Shown: positions 37,856-50,044 of the stretch, piece after piece | Position numbering within the stretch: the stretch's first letter is position 1 | Layout: each line of letters begins with the position of its first letter | Source of the DNA: Lobosporangium transversale | Lineage: Eukaryota > Mortierellomycota > Mortierellomycetes > Mortierellales > Mortierellaceae | Direction: 5' to 3' | Length of the DNA: 64,000 bases | Assembly: GCF_002105155.1 (NCBI RefSeq) | Contig: NW_019029027.1 | Span: 1 to 64,000 of the forward strand | Notes under the pieces: generated by a model | The model's input: only the letters and a program-made list of their open reading frames with translations | What the model was told of the DNA's origin: nothing | Databases searched by the model: none | Position numbers and translations under genes: made by a program

Positions 37856-38124
37856 CTGATGCTGATACGATGCTAGGGCCTATATGTAGTCGTAGCTGCC
37901 TTTGACCAAATATATCATCCTGCTTCGTCAACAGCGTGGAGGTACTGCGGTTATTCTTGCTGCACGATATAGCCGCAAACAACATTTGTGGTGTTGTGGG
38001 CTCCAGGCATGTTGCAGTACACATAGGCCTTGCAGTGAGGGCAAAATAGATGCCGCAAGTCGACACTGCCCATGAAGTTGCGACAGACTGGGCACTTCTT
38101 GCTCATATAGTATTGAATACAACA
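37856..38124 (-). pseudogene. Fanzor/TnpB-like C-terminal fragment (zinc ribbon), locus 1
   Basis: Reading down from about 38118, the minus strand gives YYMSKKCPVC, then a second CPHC pair 15 residues on, then AHNTTNVV and, past stops, YLHAVDEAG and YIW. The order [Y-x-T/M-S-x-x-C-P-x-C]...[C-x-x-C]...[A-x-N-x-x-N] is that of the zinc ribbon and last RuvC motif in TnpB and eukaryotic Fanzor nucleases. The usual catalytic Asp (HRD context) is replaced by YCN, and in-frame stops follow, so this is dead. The upstream RuvC parts on this strand are not found adjacent; the next 1.3 kb reads better on the other strand. Confidence 0.5.
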
Positions 38125-38344
38125 TAGCTATGGGACTGAAGTTTGTTCACGAAAAACGAGATGAATCTTGTTCGAAGGGATGGCAGCCCGCAGTTGATGG
38201 GAAACCTGCCAAAGCGTACTGTGAGGGTCTCGTTGGCATCCAATGATTCCCTATCACTCGGGGCAGCTGATCGCAGATCATGCCATACTCACCTTGAATG
38301 GCCTTCTCGGCATCCTCGATACAGCTATAGAGAACGCTCGCTTT

Positions 38345-38641
38345 AGAAGCAGAAGCAACATGAGGCCCCTGTAACTTTCAAGCTGTTTAAATACAGGCCG
38401 TACAAAGCACCAAAACATGACGGCACTGAAACAGTAACTCCATGCCTGCGGCCACGGCCTCCACCGTTACCATCGCCTCCTGTAGACGTAAATCAGTTCA
38501 GCAAAGCATCCGCTCTGCGTAACCTGACCAGTGCTCCTATTCGAATAGATATCTAAATTCAAATGCTATTCGAACCATTCGAACCATTGGCACAATAGGA
38601 AATGATAATATTAAACTTGTGTTTGTAGTGATTTCATAGAT

Positions 38642-38682
<41 letters not shown>

Positions 38683-39412
38683 ATTGGGTGTAATAATACA
38701 ATGACCGTCCTTACGCTACGCGAAACAATGCTTCCTTTCAACAGTGCTCCTATTCGAACCATTTGATACTCGAGCCATTCGATTCATTCGAACCATTTGC
38801 GTCATTCGAATCGATCCAGGATAGGGCTTATTCGAATTCGATCCGTTCGAATCGAACAGGAGCACTGAACCTGACCAAAGAGTATCCAACCGTGACCATG
38901 GATGTTGGAACTTTGCATGCAAAATTCTAAAAGCAATGGAAAGTGTGCGACGAGACCCAAACCGCTTTAAAAGAGGTTAATAGCGCTGCTGCGTATACGG
39001 AAAGAAAGTACCAGTGCCTAGTCGGACCCTTCATCGGGAAACGCGATTAATGGTTCTGACAGGGCATTTCTTGACATGATCTGTAAAAGGGCCTCCATAC
39101 ATGACCAAACTGCACAAGGCAATAGCCCTATAGCAAAGGACGATTAACACAAGGGGAATGAGAGCGATATCAGCATGGCAACCACACAGTTTCTGATGAG
39201 TCTGTTGAGGTTTCTATACACAGGAGATCTCCCGACCATAGCAGGCATAGGAGCCGACGTCTTGTGTTTCATCAAACGATTGAAGGGTTTGGGCCTTCTA
39301 AGGGAAACAGATAGAGGATGTTTGAGAACTAGATCGCAATATCCTGTCCTTAAATTCGACAGTATCACAGTTGGAGTCAGAATTCCGTCGCTATTATTCT
39401 TCAAGAGGTGAT
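38345..39412 (+). pseudogene. Decayed coding segment, possible N-terminal/middle region of the locus 1 element, inverted
   Basis: From about 38347 the plus strand is open as a proline-rich linker (KYRPYKAPKH, PRPPPLPSPP). It leads to RNLT, is broken by the element at 38529-38867, and resumes in the same frame as KEYPTVTMDVGTLHAKF. After frameshifts, a 78-codon frame at 39175-39411 contains LLRFLYTGDLPTIAGIGADV. I associate this style (Pro/Lys linker, then a 'TxDVGTL' helix) with the region before the RuvC core in mucoromycete Fanzor-like proteins, but that is from memory and weak. Orientation is opposite to the flanking fragments. Confidence 0.3.
38529..38867. mobile_element. hAT-like non-autonomous element with 8-bp target duplication
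   Basis: 339 bp with inverted ends CAGTGCTCCT (38529-38538) and AGGAGCACTG (38858-38867). It is flanked by the direct repeat AACCTGAC (38521-38528 and 38868-38875). An 8-bp duplication and ends starting CAGTG fit the hAT superfamily. The interior has many TTCGAA/ATTCGAACCATT units and a 38-nt T run (38644-38681). A second copy of the terminal sequence at 38742 makes 38742-38867 a nested 126-bp unit. Removing the element and one repeat restores an open reading frame across the site. Confidence 0.85.
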
Positions 39413-39819
39413 TGCCCGATACTCCCAACATCCCTATTGATGCTAATCTGTCCGCCGTAGAAGATAAAATAGCACCCATGAGAAAAGTACTCTTAATTCC
39501 ATTAGCTGAGCAGCAGCTGGTTCAAGTCATGTAGAATAACGTCACGGTCCGACATTACCAACCGAAGCTCGCTCGAAACAACCATCCAACTACAAGCTCC
39601 CAGAATGATATAACTAGTGGCTGGCTGTCAATGAAGCCCACTCGGTTCCTTATAACCAGGCTGCCTTCAGACGTTGGCCGAGGCAAACATAGCAACTGCA
39701 GATCAAAGATTACAATGGTTATCAAAAAGACACTAAAGCTCCAGAGCTATGAGTGACGGAACTTCATATCAACAATAGTAAAGCAGACGATTTGATCCCA
39801 AAAACGTATAGCGATGAGT

Positions 39820-40200
39820 ACTACCAAGAGCTACTATAAGGATGGATGAGTTTCATCTCCAACTCCATATGTTCAAGCTCCACAAACAGACGAGATCACT
39901 GCCAGTGCGATGAGGCGGTTGTTGCTGGGCAGCTTGAGGATCGTACAGACATCGTTCCGAACATATTCCATGGCCCCATGATATCCTACCTGCCTTCAGA
40001 CCTTTCCGATGTTGGCATAGGGAAGAGTGTCGCTGTCAGTGGTGAGGGCCACGTCATCGGAGCCGCAGTCCCATGCAATCTGAACGTCCGCTTCTACTTC
40101 TTTATGCACCATGACCCATTCTAGCTGCCGTAAATACCCCACCGGAGAAGTACGTGCTTGAAGAGGAAACCGTAACGTCTTTTGTATGTTTTTTCTCACT
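39820..40200 (-). pseudogene. XPG/FEN-like nuclease fragment, locus 1
   Basis: The 67-codon minus frame at 39996-40199 reads VHKEVEADVQIAWDC then DDVALTTDSDTLPYANIGKV. This is the XPG internal-domain pattern: Glu/Asp in an E-A-D core, then T/G-D-S-D. Past a frame change (39960-39830) come YVRNDVCTIL and ALAVIS. It lies about 1.7 kb upstream of the Fanzor-like zinc ribbon on the same strand, the same order as at 54.9-58.3 kb. Confidence 0.55.
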
Positions 40201-41674
40201 GTAGCATGCTGTTATTTTGTTGTCGACCGCTGTTGAGCAACACAACTCTTAAGGATATCCAGAACCGCAGCAGCAGCAGCAGCTCTTGACTCTTCATGCG
40301 TGTTTCTCTAACACATTGCCACCGCCAAGATAGATCATCTGCCAGACCTTCGAGATGATTGAGGGAAGTCTCTTGCTAACAATTCTATTGGCGATGTCGG
40401 TGGGCATCGTGCTTGCTCATCGGAGTAAAGGGCAGACCCATACTTGCAGATCAACTTGAATTTTGCCAGAAGGGTGAGATGGCACTAATAAGTATATTCC
40501 TAGAGGTTATGCCCTTGCTTCCGCACCACTAATTAGAGGCCCCTTTATTGTCATGGATACTAAACAATGTTTTTTTATGGTGCAAGGCGGAGTCAAATGT
40601 AGGAGGGTTGTAATAAGTAGAGAAAAAAAAATTATACAGTGTACTGTAACAATGCGCTCGAAGACGCTACATATTTCTCAAGGACGAAAGGAAGATGTGT
40701 TTCTAGCTGGCCAAGCTACTCCAGCCTGTCTGCTATGGTTCAGGGCTTTAAAGAAGCTTATTCTGGATAACAAAAAGTTATTCCGGTCGTTTCTGTCTTT
40801 GATTTTCTAAAAGGTGTCTTTGAATGTATACTTCATGTCAAGGAAGGCGTACGACCCGCGGCTTCCTCACAACATGAAAAGAATAGGAAAGTGGGGGCTC
40901 TGGCACTTAATTCAGATGCAGCAAAAGCTATAGTCTGAGAGAACAAAGCTCAAAGAAAGACATGTACAAAAATTAATGGTTTGCCAGCTAAGATTTATAA
41001 GAGCTATTCTATCGATTGCTTTCTCTTCAATTGGTAATCAGCCCGTTTCCTATACTAAGAGAATACTCTGTTGTTATGGGCATAGGAAACACTATCCTTC
41101 CGTCCTGTCCATGCCCTTACCATGACAAACACATACACATATTTGGTGTCAAGAGTCTATGACGGCTTTATCTTCAATATGGCGCCAGCAATGATTTTAA
41201 ATCAGTAAATGTTGACCGCCAGCTGTTTCCTGATATAGTTTTAACCGTTTAAAGCTGAGTAAAGCTCATTAAAGCCGGTTAAAGCCGGTGAAATGGCTAA
41301 AACAGGCGACAGCTGGTCAACCGGTGACGGCGCGGTCAATTTTACTCTTTGATGCCGCCAGTAAAAAAGAAATTCGCTAGTTAAAAACGCCTCCTGACGC
41401 GTTGAACGTAAGTACATTGAGTCTGAGCACGTTGATTTCGATTTAAACCTCCTCTCAGGAGCATTATCTTGTCAGGTTTACTGCACCAGCTGGACGAGCT
41501 GAGAGTTTAAGAGAGAGGAGAAGAGGAAAAGAAAGAAAGAAGAGGCCAACACTCGAGCATTCGAAGTGTGTTAAGATTTTGTGGACAATTCAGCTGTATG
41601 CATGACCCTCTTTGTTTTTGAGCCAAAAAAAAATGCTGCATCCATTGTTACATATTTCATCATAAAAGAGTAGT
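40201..41674. other. Decayed intergenic DNA
   Basis: About 1.5 kb with no supportable gene. An 85-codon frame at 40553-40810 is unrecognised. A cluster of TTAAAGC-type units (GTTAAAGCCG and variants) lies at 41239-41295. It is probably remnant mobile DNA upstream of the 41.7-kb convergent end. Confidence 0.4.
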
Positions 41675-44564
41675 TCATGGTATTGGTTTAGAAGATAGTG
41701 CTAAAATAAGTCCATCCAAGTAGTTCGAATCGCCTTCCCCACCCCCAACTCCTCTTCTTTCACCACTTCGCACATAATCCTGTCTTTGACAATTGGCATT
41801 TCCGCGCGCCGCATTCGAACGGACAATAATCCTCAAGCTCTCGGCCAGAAACTCTCGACATCGGTCAAACTCATGTTCGATAACCTCTAGCTGGTCTTTA
41901 TAAGATGATGATGGTATGAGGAGATTCCATTGAGGATCTTGAGGTTCAGAAGCCTCGACTGATCCAGTCTTCTGCTTTTTCCCAGCATGGCTCACTTTCC
42001 TTGGCGGATAAGCAGGAATAGGGGCAGGAATAAGAGTAGAAGCAAGAGCCATCGCAATAACTTCATCCCCAACGCCATATTTGTCATGACCATCAATACT
42101 ATCGTAGTCATTATCGCCAGAGGAAAGCTTCTTGCGTTTGTCGGCCTGTTCTGCTGGAACACCCAAGAATTCGCTTTCACCCTCATAACTGTCATTATCT
42201 TCCTCATCTTCAAGGCCAGTACTAAGCTCATCTTCATCTACTCTAACCCCTCCCCTTCCTCCTCGCCCAATCCAATTTGTCTGATCCATCCTTTTGTTGG
42301 CTGCTGAAGCTGCCGCTAAAACAGTCTGTTGCTGGCGTATTGAACCCACCTCTTGGTCGCAAATAAACGATGAGAGTAAAGCGGAAAATTTGACTGCAAG
42401 ATTTAACATGGTTAACAATGACCGGTGTAATGGCGCTGTACGCTCTTTCAAGAAACACCGCTCAAAGCAGACCGTAATGAATCGCTGCGATCGATAAATC
42501 ATGTCGTCTACATCACCCTGACCCTCGATTTCTGACATAAACTTTTTGATCTGAGCGTCTAGAACCTGGTTTATAGTAAAAACAAATGACATCCATGAAG
42601 ATAAGAGTAAAGATTAGTTTCCATCCAGTGATCTAGGATATTGTGAGTACCATGATCCAATAAAAAAAATTGCTTACAGTCATCATAAGGTAGCTCCAAA
42701 TATCGTTCACGGTGCTCAAGAAGCGTAACCTCAACTTCCAGAATAAATTCAGTTCTGGACTCGGTTTTGAATTAGATTTGAAAAACGATATCAGTTCCAT
42801 TGTATGCTTCGCTGTCTTGACCTGCAACAACAAACAAGTGATCCGACCATACATGCGCTTTGCATCTTCAGCTGAATATATAATTCCCGCCAGTGGCCAC
42901 GGCAGTTGATATTCAAACATAATTTGATCAAGAATTTGGAGTTGCAGTGCCGATAGATGAGTCCTTGTCACCTTTTGATTCCCTGGTCGGCCGTTATTGA
43001 TTCTAATTTTGACGAACTCGGTATGCTTCCAACCACACTGTGACGCGACGTGATCAAAAGTCTGCTCTAGGATATAGCTATCGTACCATGGCCGCCTACT
43101 TATCATCTTTTTTTTTTTTTTTTTTTTTTTTTTACAAGTATTAAATAAGTGATCTTATACGATCAAGAAGCAAAAAAAGGAGACCATCAATATTTGCCAT
43201 CCTACCTTGCGGGAGATGATCGTACTAAATGAATGCATAACCTCCCCTTGCACCATAAAGTAAAAGTCTACCATACCCTTCAGGTGCCACATCAGCCGCG
43301 AATGTGTAAACAGCGTCGATTTCAATATGGAATTTGTGGACTGATATTGTTCTTCAATAAAGTCTGCCAGTTTACGTTGCATTCTCCACTGAAAATCGAT
43401 GTCAGGAGCAGGGGATTTAGTGTCTAAAACCGTTCGGTTGCTGCTTTGAGCTGGAGAATCGAGAGAGGCATCGTCTGTAAGTCGATACTGGAGAGCCAGT
43501 ATGGCATGATAATACGGAAATTGGCTATTCATGCTGACGGTTACTGAATTTTGCCCTTGTTTTTTGGTGCCAATGGGGCTCTGTACCCCGAATATGCTTT
43601 GATAAACCTTCGAGGCTAATCCCATGGCGGCAGGAGCAATAAATGTCTAGAGAAGTTATTTCAGGTTATTTTAATCCACTGGTTTCTTTTTTTTAAATAA
43701 AAAATTAAAGCGCCTTACCTCTTCAGCCATCAATGCTTGAACAATTCGGATAGCCTTCCCTGTGTATACTATCTGATTGATGGATTCTTCACTCAAAAAA
43801 CAAGGCACTATGCGATAGGTTACTGTTTTTCCAATACTGATACTATTGCTGGAGCCCATAACCTCCGACTGAACATAACAACCATTAGACCAAAACTCAT
43901 TTGAAAACAGATCAACATTAGATGCCCTTGGCAGATAAGATAAAACAGAACGTTATATTTGTCGTTGATGATTAGCCCTGTGTATACTCCCTAAAACAAT
44001 GGAAGATGGAAATATAAAAAATAATTACCTTACATTTGCACTAGAAACTCAGGTTTTGAGTCAAGAGGCTCTCCTGAAAGCCAGCATCCCAGGTTGATGA
44101 AGAATGGTCGGATACTTTGCTGAAATAGCCGAAAGAGCAGTGTAGATGCCATGTTATCGCCACACAGTTCAAATGTGCAAATATTATCGTACAGGCTTGA
44201 TAACACGTCGGTTGCGTATGTACACACGCTCTTGCTTATATCACTTGACGACAATGCTAAGGTGTGGAAGGCAGCATAAATAGATGATAATCGACGCGAT
44301 AAGGTCACCAAGTACGTTTTCTTTCTCTGACATGCGCTCTGGTGCGGCTACGAAGCTATATCTATAAACTGTACTTACCGTAAAATTGACGATCTTTCAA
44401 AAATTGCAATAAAAAACGAACTGCAGCCAACTTGCCTGACATTGTCGCGTGTAGCTCAATTAGAGACGCGGTGCGTTGTTTATAAGCTGAGACCATAACC
44501 AGTTGTATAACAATGATTATAAAAAGATGCTGGTATCAGGGAAAAAGTCTTGGTCATATATTTG

Positions 44565-44596
<32 letters not shown>

Positions 44597-46109
44597 CAGT
44601 TAACAAATTATCTTTACATTTACGGTGCCGCTGGTATTGTTTCTGCTTGTCTGCAAGATACGCTTTGAGGTCCAGCAGCTCAAAATGAATGGCAGAAGCC
44701 AGAGTTTGGATGACTTTCCCATACTCTTGCACAGGCGCGGAACATATTTTGTCGACGGCTGCCCGTAGCTCCATAATCTCTTTCGCGCTTTCCATGAATG
44801 GCTCTAGAATTGCGCCTAAGGCTCCCAATGATAGATGAGAAACAGCGACCTTGGTAGAGTACTAAATGGATGAGAAGTAGGCTATCAGGAAGTGAATAAA
44901 ATACACATTTGAAACACATAGAGATGTGTACACCTACATTAATTTTTTGACCTTGAACCTGAAATAAAACAGTAGGAAGCCCAAGAAGGAGCAAAAGGAC
45001 TTCATTGATAATATCGATTTCATCCATTATGGGTATCCGTTTGGAGAGGATGTACCCCATAGAGCTCTGTTGAGTAGAGTATAAATATGTTGAATCCTGT
45101 ATGTCAAATTCCGCTTCGTTGAGACCCAGGTTTTCCACTGGTATCTTATTCCCTGATATAATGCTGTTTTCATCCCAGTATTGATGACTCCTCAGCACAT
45201 TGAGCAATTCTGCTATTTTTTCTTCTACTTCATGAGCTGTTGTTCGGACCCGCTGCTCTTTCGGAAGATTCATGTCGCGTCCCTCAATGGTTAGGATCCG
45301 ACTGTGATCTGAAGATTCATGGTTGTCACCTTCAGACATTAATAGGACTCCCTGAGCTTTTGGTACAATTCGCGACCTGACATCCATATCCTCGTAATCG
45401 CTTCCATCACTCTCCATCCCACCTTGTTCTTGTGTCTGCCAGTGAGGACCCACCAGCGGATCTTCTTTCAATATTGACTTCCATAGTTCTCTGTTGATCT
45501 CTTCCTGAGTTTTTTGTTTGGACTTTGTTTCCTGTAATGCTTTTGGGATAACATACATACTCTCGCCTTTCTTCAATTCTGTAGGTGACTCGGACAGCTC
45601 AAGAAAAAGAAAAAGCACCGAGGACATCGTATTCTGAGCAGCGTCTTCTAAATCCATTTCATTGGTTGCAGCGATCACCCTTGCAGTATCCCCGCCTCCC
45701 AAGAACCGAGTGAACTGCCTTAATTGCTGCAAGTACCTCTTGATCGCATCTGCCTTTGTATCCTGACCCCTTATTGAGAACTTTTCCGCCAGACCCACAA
45801 ATCGACTATCAATGGCTTTGCTATCCATGACCTTATTACGACTCCAACACCCTCCGCCTGAACCATTGACATCGAAGAGGTGGTGGGCCACATAAGTCTC
45901 ATAGGTCTCAAAGTACTCATGACCAGCCTAAGTCACGAAAATGATCTTTTTCTGTTAAGCACCATTCAAGTAACAATTCCTTTCTTCAGCCATTGACAAT
46001 CAATTAAACATTCCATTCGTCCTTTTCTTACTTGAAGTCCTGTCACACAACTAATGAGCCGTCGCGCTGGTTCAGGTAAAGTTATCCGCTGTCTTCGTGT
46101 CAGCGACAT
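41675..46109 (-). CDS. Gamma-tubulin complex component 5 (Spc97/Spc98 family)
   Basis: A subunit of the gamma-tubulin ring complex that templates microtubule nucleation at spindle pole bodies. Exon 1 (46109 to about 46034) reads RRLISCVTGLQ and joins AGHEYFETYETYVAHHLFDV, matching the GCP5 N-terminus. Next come RYLQQLRQFTRFLGGGD, LFLFLELSESP and DPLVGPHW. GRIP1-type sequence is near 44300-45100. The GRIP2 half is in 42633-43625 (FYFMVQGEVMHSFSTII, PWPLAGIIYSAEDAKRMYGR), and the last exon (41675-42592) holds an acidic insert ending at the stop 41675-41677. About eight exons. The introns near 43108-43134 and 44568-44597 carry T runs, which are A runs on the sense strand. Confidence 0.9.
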
Positions 46110-46248
46110 TCTCAGAAGGCTGCTCTTTGTCGTGTTACAATGGATCTGTCAGTATGTGTTAGGGAGAAGCGTGTTAAACAATAGTCAAGCAATTTATTAT
46201 TGGCAATATAAATACAAGTTTATAATTTTATTATACTGATACATTCTA

Positions 46249-46773
46249 TTATTTAATGAGCGCTGGTTTCGGCTTGAACGTTTTCCTCTTGTTCCCTGTC
46301 TGAGGCTTGCCATACATCAACTCAACATAATCTGGTCGAGGCTTTGTCTTGTCCAGCTCCTTCTTGTCACCATTATTGTTGATATTAACCTTGTCTGCCA
46401 CCACAGTCTTATTGTCTCTGATTTCCATATCTTCATCTTCTGACATCAGATCATCATCACCACCGTCGTTCTTGTGCAACAGCTTCATATCTTTTATGGC
46501 CTGTTTGACACCACCATTAAGCTGTATCTTGTATGCGAGTGAGGATTTTGAGGGTTGTGCTCCTAGCTCCCCTGCTGATCCTGCTCCCTTCTTAATAATA
46601 GTAGGATTAGCTGTAGTAGACAGGACACCTTTTTTCTTATTAACCTCCACACTTTCGTTGTGATGGTTGCTAACAGCGTCGAATAAGCTGCTTGCGGCAG
46701 ATCCTTTTGTCAAGGATAACACAGCCTTTTCCTTGCGTGTAGGTCGTTTGAAGAATTTTGCAGACTTTCCCAT
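46249..46773 (-). CDS. Small basic protein of unknown function, nuclear/nucleolar type
   Basis: 174 codons, single exon, starting MGKSAKFFKRPTRKEKAVL and ending KRKTFKPKPALIK. Basic ends flank an acidic centre (DDDLMSEDEDME). This layout is common in small fungal nucleolar proteins, but no domain is identified. A 27-nt T run (A run in the sense strand, about 46833-46858) lies 60-85 nt before the ATG. It sits between GCP5 and chitin synthase on the same strand. Confidence 0.7.
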   Translation of the reverse strand: MGKSAKFFKRPTRKEKAVLSLTKGSAASSLFDAVSNHHNESVEVNKKKGVLSTTANPTIIKKGAGSAGELGAQPSKSSLAYKIQLNGGVKQAIKDMKLLHKNDGGDDDLMSEDEDMEIRDNKTVVADKVNINNNGDKKELDKTKPRPDYVELMYGKPQTGNKRKTFKPKPALIK

Positions 46774-46909
46774 CGTTGTTGCAATGAATTAGGTTAATTA
46801 AGTATACAATTAATGATTTCGAATAAAGCGAAATTCTTTTTTTTTTTTTTTTTTTTTTGAGGCTTGGCATTTTAAAAAATGTAAATAATATGGCCTTGTT
46901 TTATCACGT

Positions 46910-49900
46910 CTATACAATGCGGCTATTAAAGAGCCGAAGAATCATATAAGTTACGCTTCCAAAGAACCTGAACAGCGCAAGGCCGGCCACAGACCAGAGA
47001 ATTATTCCAAGATAGATGGTACTCGTTGTCCTGAAGTCTCCTAACACAGACGAGGTAATTAACGCCACTAATATCGCATTGCTCATGATCCATGAAAGAA
47101 GAACACGTGTTCGGATCTCACGGTAATAATCCTCTTGTTTCGTCTTCGCATCTCGGCGTTTCTTGACCTCGACAGTCTTCGTCGATAGCGCTGCAACTGC
47201 TTCATCATATGCATTGTTGATATCGTGGCTATCGGTCGGCACCGACACTTCGACACCCCCTTCAGAAGTTTTTTTGGCTACTCCTAGATCTGTTGCAACG
47301 GATGTATCTCCCTTGGTACCCCATGAGATATCATGGATGTTGCAAAACGCATAAACGTTCAAGATATTGACATAGGACGGTAGCATGAACAGGTACTGAA
47401 TGAACGAATGGAACATATGCCATGGCTCTAGGAATAAAAAGCTAGCAACGAAGTACAGTCCATAGGTTGATGTCAGGGAGATAGCAGTATTTCGGAAAAT
47501 GGCATCTTGGAAGTAGAGTGATACCAGAGATTGATGATCCATTTCCCGCAACACTGCATCTCGATGTGCCTTATTGACTCCACTAATTGTTGTATATCCG
47601 GCTCCAAAGAGCATGTATCCCATCAATAATGCGAAGAACCACATGGAGGTCTTATATGCCCAGTTTGACCCTTGTGGACGGTTACCCATGCTCATGATGA
47701 ATTGAACGATGATCAAAAGAATGTATATGTAACGTGTGACCGTGAAGACCCAAAATCCAACATCGTTGGCGCCAAATGGGCTAGGCTGTGCCACAGTACC
47801 ATCTTCATTAAGTGTGTATACCATGGCACTACCGAGAATATAGAAAGTTAGATAAAAATTGCCCTTTTGCGTCAAATATGGGGAAGATAGAGAAAGATAT
47901 ATAGTTAGAAGTGTTCATTCGGCAAGCGTCTAATCCGAGAAAATGTCGCCCGATGCTAAGAGTTGGTCGAGCCCTCTTACCAAAGCGAACCACGAAAAGA
48001 CCAAAGAAACAAAGCTGTAAAAAAACTCGAGATGAAAGAATAACTTGCGTGTTGTTGAATGGTCTGAGCGCCAGATATTCATACTATGGGTCAATGCGTA
48101 AACTGAGGCAAAGAATGATCCGTTTAACCATCGCCGGCGCTGTGAAATAAACTCTGCGACGGTTCCTGGAACATCTGTCTCCCCATAAGCAGACTTGACA
48201 TATTGTAGCACCCAAGCGCTATTACGCTTGGCAACCAGTTCAAAACATAGAATTCGATCTTCTGCCAGATACATATTAGCTGTAAAAATATTGGCTTCTG
48301 AACCGTGAAATTTTTCACCCAAAAAATACTTCTCGAGAGGTCCTTGACCGGTAGCATCGTTCAGCAAGGCACGGTAGCGGTATGCAGAAAAAGCCCCTGG
48401 CAAAACTGAAATGTATCCAAAAACGGATTCTAATGGTTTGTCGAGTATGTTGGACATTTTATATTCGAAATTTTGAGATGCAACCAAAGGCGAGAGCAAT
48501 TGACTGCCTCCACGGCCCAACATGGCACAAATCTCTCCACAGGCGCCCCCTACGTTCGAATTAAGATCAAATGCCTTCCAGAGGTGATAAATCGAGGTTG
48601 ACCCAGGTCGCGTCCCTACATCTAGTAGCACACAAACGTTGGGCTTCAATATTTTCCCAAATGCATTAAAGAACCATCTAAGGAGCATTGTAGATAAAAA
48701 TCACTTAGAATATTAGTGCTAAATCAACTCTATCTCTCCATCATCTCTTAGGTTTTTTACAGTGCTTTTACCGATGTGAATTCAGCTTTTTGGCATTCTT
48801 TTCTTTAAGGCAAAACAGAATCTGAACTGGAACAAAGCCTTTATCATGACCTGAACGGTCCATATGGGAGTCAATGGTTACTTGTGTAGTATACTGGAAT
48901 ACAAAAAAAGGAGAGTGTTGTTAATGCAGAAATGTCATCACTCCTCTATATGTACCCTTGTCGTTACTATATCAGCAAAAGCAACAATATTAATAACAAT
49001 ACTTCATATATGTGTGCATTAACAGGCTTGTCATTCACAATGTTTTTGGCTACACCGTCCTGATAGACTCCCATGGCTGCAAGCACATTCAAAGTCTTTG
49101 GATTGACCTTTGAGCGTCCATCAGATACAATACAGACTACCACTTTCTTCCATGAATCAGATCCCCATGTTCGTGACCGATCACGTGTTGATAGATGGCG
49201 GATATTCTTCATTACGCCATGCATGGTCCGCGTAAACAATACTTCATCCTCCTATATTAGAAAAAAATACATGTCAAATGAGGAAAATTTGTTGGTTTGC
49301 TATAATGAACCATATATTCTATTTTCCTCTTTCTTTCAAGAGCTTGATTACATTATACATGGTCATGACAATAAATAGTTCTGTTTCGCGCGGCAGACCA
49401 TCTATGATTAAAGGCCGTAATGTGTAGTTCTCCGCTGCAAAATCATCCGGATCGCAGGTAGCGGCCGTATACCGCATATGAGTAAATTCCTCTCCTTCTT
49501 GATACTTCAGCGTCTTTAAGAACATAGATGGCACTGGACAGTCTAAAACCAAGTTGCCAGATGTCAACTTGACCCTCTTGGTAGTATGAAATCGACGGCG
49601 TTGAGTAATAGGAGCTGGTCCATAATGTCGCTTGCCTGGAGCTGGTGATGCTGCCGATAAATTTGTTGGGACGAATCCTCCTGGACCTAATGTTAGATTT
49701 GAAGCGGGAACGATATATTGCGTACGAGAATGGGCTGGGTCCAGCATGGAGTTATGGTGTTGTAAAGGCATAGGCATAGGCATAGGCATAGGTATAGACA
49801 TGGGCATGGGTATGGGCATGGGTATGGGCATGGGTATGGGCATGGGCATACTTGATTGGGAATGAAAATATGGACTAGATATGTATTTATCGCTGCTATT

Positions 49901-50044
49901 GCTGTTCATGATATCGGCATTGTAACCAGACGCGAGCAGAGGCGTGGGTCGACGTGGGGATGTGTCACCGGTAGGATTGTATTGGATTGTCACATCTTCT
50001 TGCGGATAGTTTGAGGATGGCGGGCTCCCTGAGTATCGAGACAT
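46910..50044 (-). CDS. Chitin synthase, division 1 (class I-III type)
   Basis: A plasma membrane enzyme polymerising N-acetylglucosamine from UDP-GlcNAc into chitin. The start is at CAT 50042-50044. The N-terminal tail contains a Met-Pro repeat tract (about 49755-49855). The Chs1 N-terminal domain follows ([36 protein letters not shown]). The catalytic domain lies across introns: FIVMTMYN then [41 protein letters not shown]; and the signature [10 protein letters not shown]. The junction WFAL to [10 protein letters not shown] removes the intron at about 47862-47973. The last exon (46910-47862) holds the terminal membrane helices. The essential EDR and QRRRW motifs are intact. Confidence 0.94.

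Noticed and set aside
38560-38860. TTCGAA/ATTCGAACCATT repeats as a CRISPR-like or satellite array.
   Set aside because: Spacing is irregular and the units lie inside a bounded TIR element with an 8-bp target duplication.
37856-40200. A bacterial-type TnpB insertion sequence acquired by transfer.
   Set aside because: Codon use, introns in the related locus, and the XPG-like partner fit a eukaryotic element; no bacterial flanks are present.
49632-49865. A plus-strand frame with alternating Gly-Ile/Gly-Met opposite the chitin synthase tail.
   Set aside because: It is the antisense shadow of the Met-Pro repeat within a well supported gene.
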